From assembly GCF_900184945.1 (NCBI RefSeq), contig NZ_FXYF01000017.1:28334-92333 (forward strand): a stretch of 64,000 bases of DNA, in the 5' to 3' direction. The first letter of the stretch is position 1. Each line of letters starts with the position of its first letter. Under the pieces are notes generated by a model, which worked only from the letters and a program-made list of their open reading frames with translations, was not told the DNA's origin and did not search any database. The DNA is from Antarctobacter aquimaris. Lineage in GTDB: Bacteria > Pseudomonadota > Alphaproteobacteria > Rhodobacterales > Rhodobacteraceae. Position numbers and translations under genes: made by a program. Shown here piece after piece: positions 62,975 to 64,000 of the stretch.

Positions 62975-63865
62975 TCATAACGAGAGTCTGCAGGTGGGAT
63001 TTGGGTATTCGGCTTCATCGTCTTGCGCAAGCGCGCCAGGCGCGGAGCCTTCAAATTGCTCAAGCGTCCGGCGCGCTTGCTGCGGCGTCTGGTTGGCCAG
63101 GGACGAGTGCGGGCGGTCCGTATTGTAGTCGTAGCGCCAGAGCGCCAGCTTTCTCCGTGCGTCGTCCAGGCTGTCGAATATCTCCTCGTTGAGCAACTCG
63201 TCCCGCAGGCTGCCGTTGAAGCTTTCGATGAACGCATTCTGCTGGGGCTTACCCGGATCGATGTAGTGCCACGGCACCTCGTTCTCATCGGCCCATTTCA
63301 GGATCGCCCGACTGGTGAATTCTGTGCCGTTATCGCTGACAATGCAGCCGGGCTTGCCGTAGACCCGGATAAGGGCGCTGAGCTCCCGGGCAACCCTTGC
63401 CCCGGAAAGGCTGGTGTCCGCCACGAGGCACAGGCATTCGCGCGTGCAATCGTCGATCACAGCGAGGATCCGGAACTTCCGCGAGGCACCGAAGCTGTCG
63501 GATACAAAGTCCAACGACCAGCGTGCGTTAACGCCCGCAGCCGATGGCATCGGGATCCTTGTGCCACGCGCTCGCTTGCGGCCGCGCCGCCTTTTCACGG
63601 ACAGCCCTTCCTCGCGGTAGATCCGGTAGAGTTTCTTGTGATTCATGATCATGCCCTTGCGCTCCAACAGGACGCCGATCCGGCGGTAGCCGAACCTGCG
63701 CCGTTTGCCGGCGATGTCCTGCATCTCCTTGCGGATTTCGGCACTGTCCTGCGGGCGTTCACGCCGGACCGTCTTGGGATCGACACCGACCAGCCTGCAG
63801 GCCCGACGCTGCGAGATGTCATGATCCCGCATCACCCGGAGCGCCGCGTCTCGCCGCTTGGTCAA
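62975..63865 (-). CDS. IS3-family transposase OrfB
   Basis: 296 aa. Integrase core with DDE residues in [14 protein letters not shown] and [12 protein letters not shown]. The frame opens at a TTG at 63865; in IS3 elements OrfB is made by -1 frameshift from OrfA, giving a fusion. Confidence 0.9.
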   Translation of the reverse strand: MTKRRDAALRVMRDHDISQRRACRLVGVDPKTVRRERPQDSAEIRKEMQDIAGKRRRFGYRRIGVLLERKGMIMNHKKLYRIYREEGLSVKRRRGRKRARGTRIPMPSAAGVNARWSLDFVSDSFGASRKFRILAVIDDCTRECLCLVADTSLSGARVARELSALIRVYGKPGCIVSDNGTEFTSRAILKWADENEVPWHYIDPGKPQQNAFIESFNGSLRDELLNEEIFDSLDDARRKLALWRYDYNTDRPHSSLANQTPQQARRTLEQFEGSAPGALAQDDEAEYPNPTCRLSL

Positions 63866-63870
63866 TGTCG

Positions 63871-64000
63871 TCAGCTCTTTCCCAGCAGGTCTTTCAACAC
63901 GACGTTGTCCAGCATGGTATCCGCCAACAGGCGCTTGAGCTTGGCGTTCTCGTCCTCGAGGGCTTTCAGCCTGGCGGCCTCGGACACTTCCATGCCGCCA
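63871..64000 (-). CDS. IS3-family OrfA, partial
   Basis: About 43 C-terminal codons are visible ([19 protein letters not shown], a leucine-zipper-like helix, then [12 protein letters not shown] stop). The rest is beyond the right edge. Leads into OrfB after a 5-nt gap. Confidence 0.85.
   Translation of the reverse strand, partial: GGMEVSEAARLKALEDENAKLKRLLADTMLDNVVLKDLLGKS

Larger units (their letters stand above)
62949..64000 (-). mobile_element. IS3-family insertion sequence, left end outside window
   Basis: Begins at 62949 with terminal sequence TGACCTGCCCCCTG, which resembles the IS3 (IS407-type) end. orfB and part of orfA are present on the minus strand; the other end lies beyond the window. 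About 130 nt separate it from the IS66 end. Confidence 0.8.

Noticed and set aside
1..64000. CRISPR array or tRNA genes
   Set aside because: No regularly spaced direct repeats and no cloverleaf-like sequence were noticed on reading; the short repeats seen are regulatory-size motifs.

Overview
The window reads as part of a large plasmid or chromid of an alphaproteobacterium, most likely of the order Rhodobacterales. The reasons are the repA-repB-repC replicon with palindromic partition sites, the high GC content, the roseobacter-type VirB system, the ccmIHGF set, and a CueR/CopA pair typical of that group. No rRNA, tRNA or CRISPR array was seen. The species cannot be named from the sequence alone.

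Region 1 (0-29 kb) is a copper-handling island. It encodes a TolC-type outer-membrane lipoprotein, two multicopper oxidases, a blue-copper protein, a CusF-like protein, CueR, the copper ATPase CopA, CopZ, several c-type cytochromes (one a Met-rich cytochrome c'), two DsbA-type proteins, a DsbD/ScsB-type reductase, a full ccmI-ccmH-ccmG-ccmF set, an L,D-transpeptidase, a two-component system, and small accessory proteins (Met-rich EF-hand protein, DUF302, rhodanese, sialidase-like repeat protein, TVP38-type membrane protein). The logic appears to be cytoplasmic export (CopA/CopZ under CueR), periplasmic binding and oxidation (cupredoxin, CusF-like, oxidases), electron removal through cytochromes, and a dedicated disulfide and haem-maturation kit. 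Two control circuits are visible: CueR boxes between copA and copZ, and a tandem TGTATC motif in front of the DUF2933 and EF-hand genes that may be bound by the response regulator.

Region 2 (27-30.6 kb) is a scar. A dsbD 3' remnant and a decayed ccmH-ccmI pair flank an apparently live cbtB-cbtA cobalt-uptake operon with its own cobalamin riboswitch and a phosphatase-like gene.

Region 3 (30.6-42 kb) is a minus-strand VirB-type type IV secretion operon covering VirB1 to VirB11, including an unusual VirB5-like protein with an internal lytic transglycosylase domain. No coupling protein or relaxase lies in the window.

Region 4 (42-53.5 kb) is the plasmid backbone: hypothetical genes, a DUF1403-type gene, a serine resolvase with a res-like site, repABC with a probable antisense RNA and three parS palindromes, and a ParB-like gene. 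Several genes here carry structured leaders.

Region 5 (53.6-57.1 kb) is a defence cassette: a protein combining an Mrr-like nuclease domain, a TIR-like domain and an APAZ-like region, translationally coupled to a short prokaryotic Argonaute. This is the most interesting system in the window.

Region 6 (57.1-64 kb) holds an H-NS-like gene, an ssb gene, a DUF5623-like gene, and a DUF932-like gene cut by an IS66-family element. An IS3-family element then runs off the right edge.
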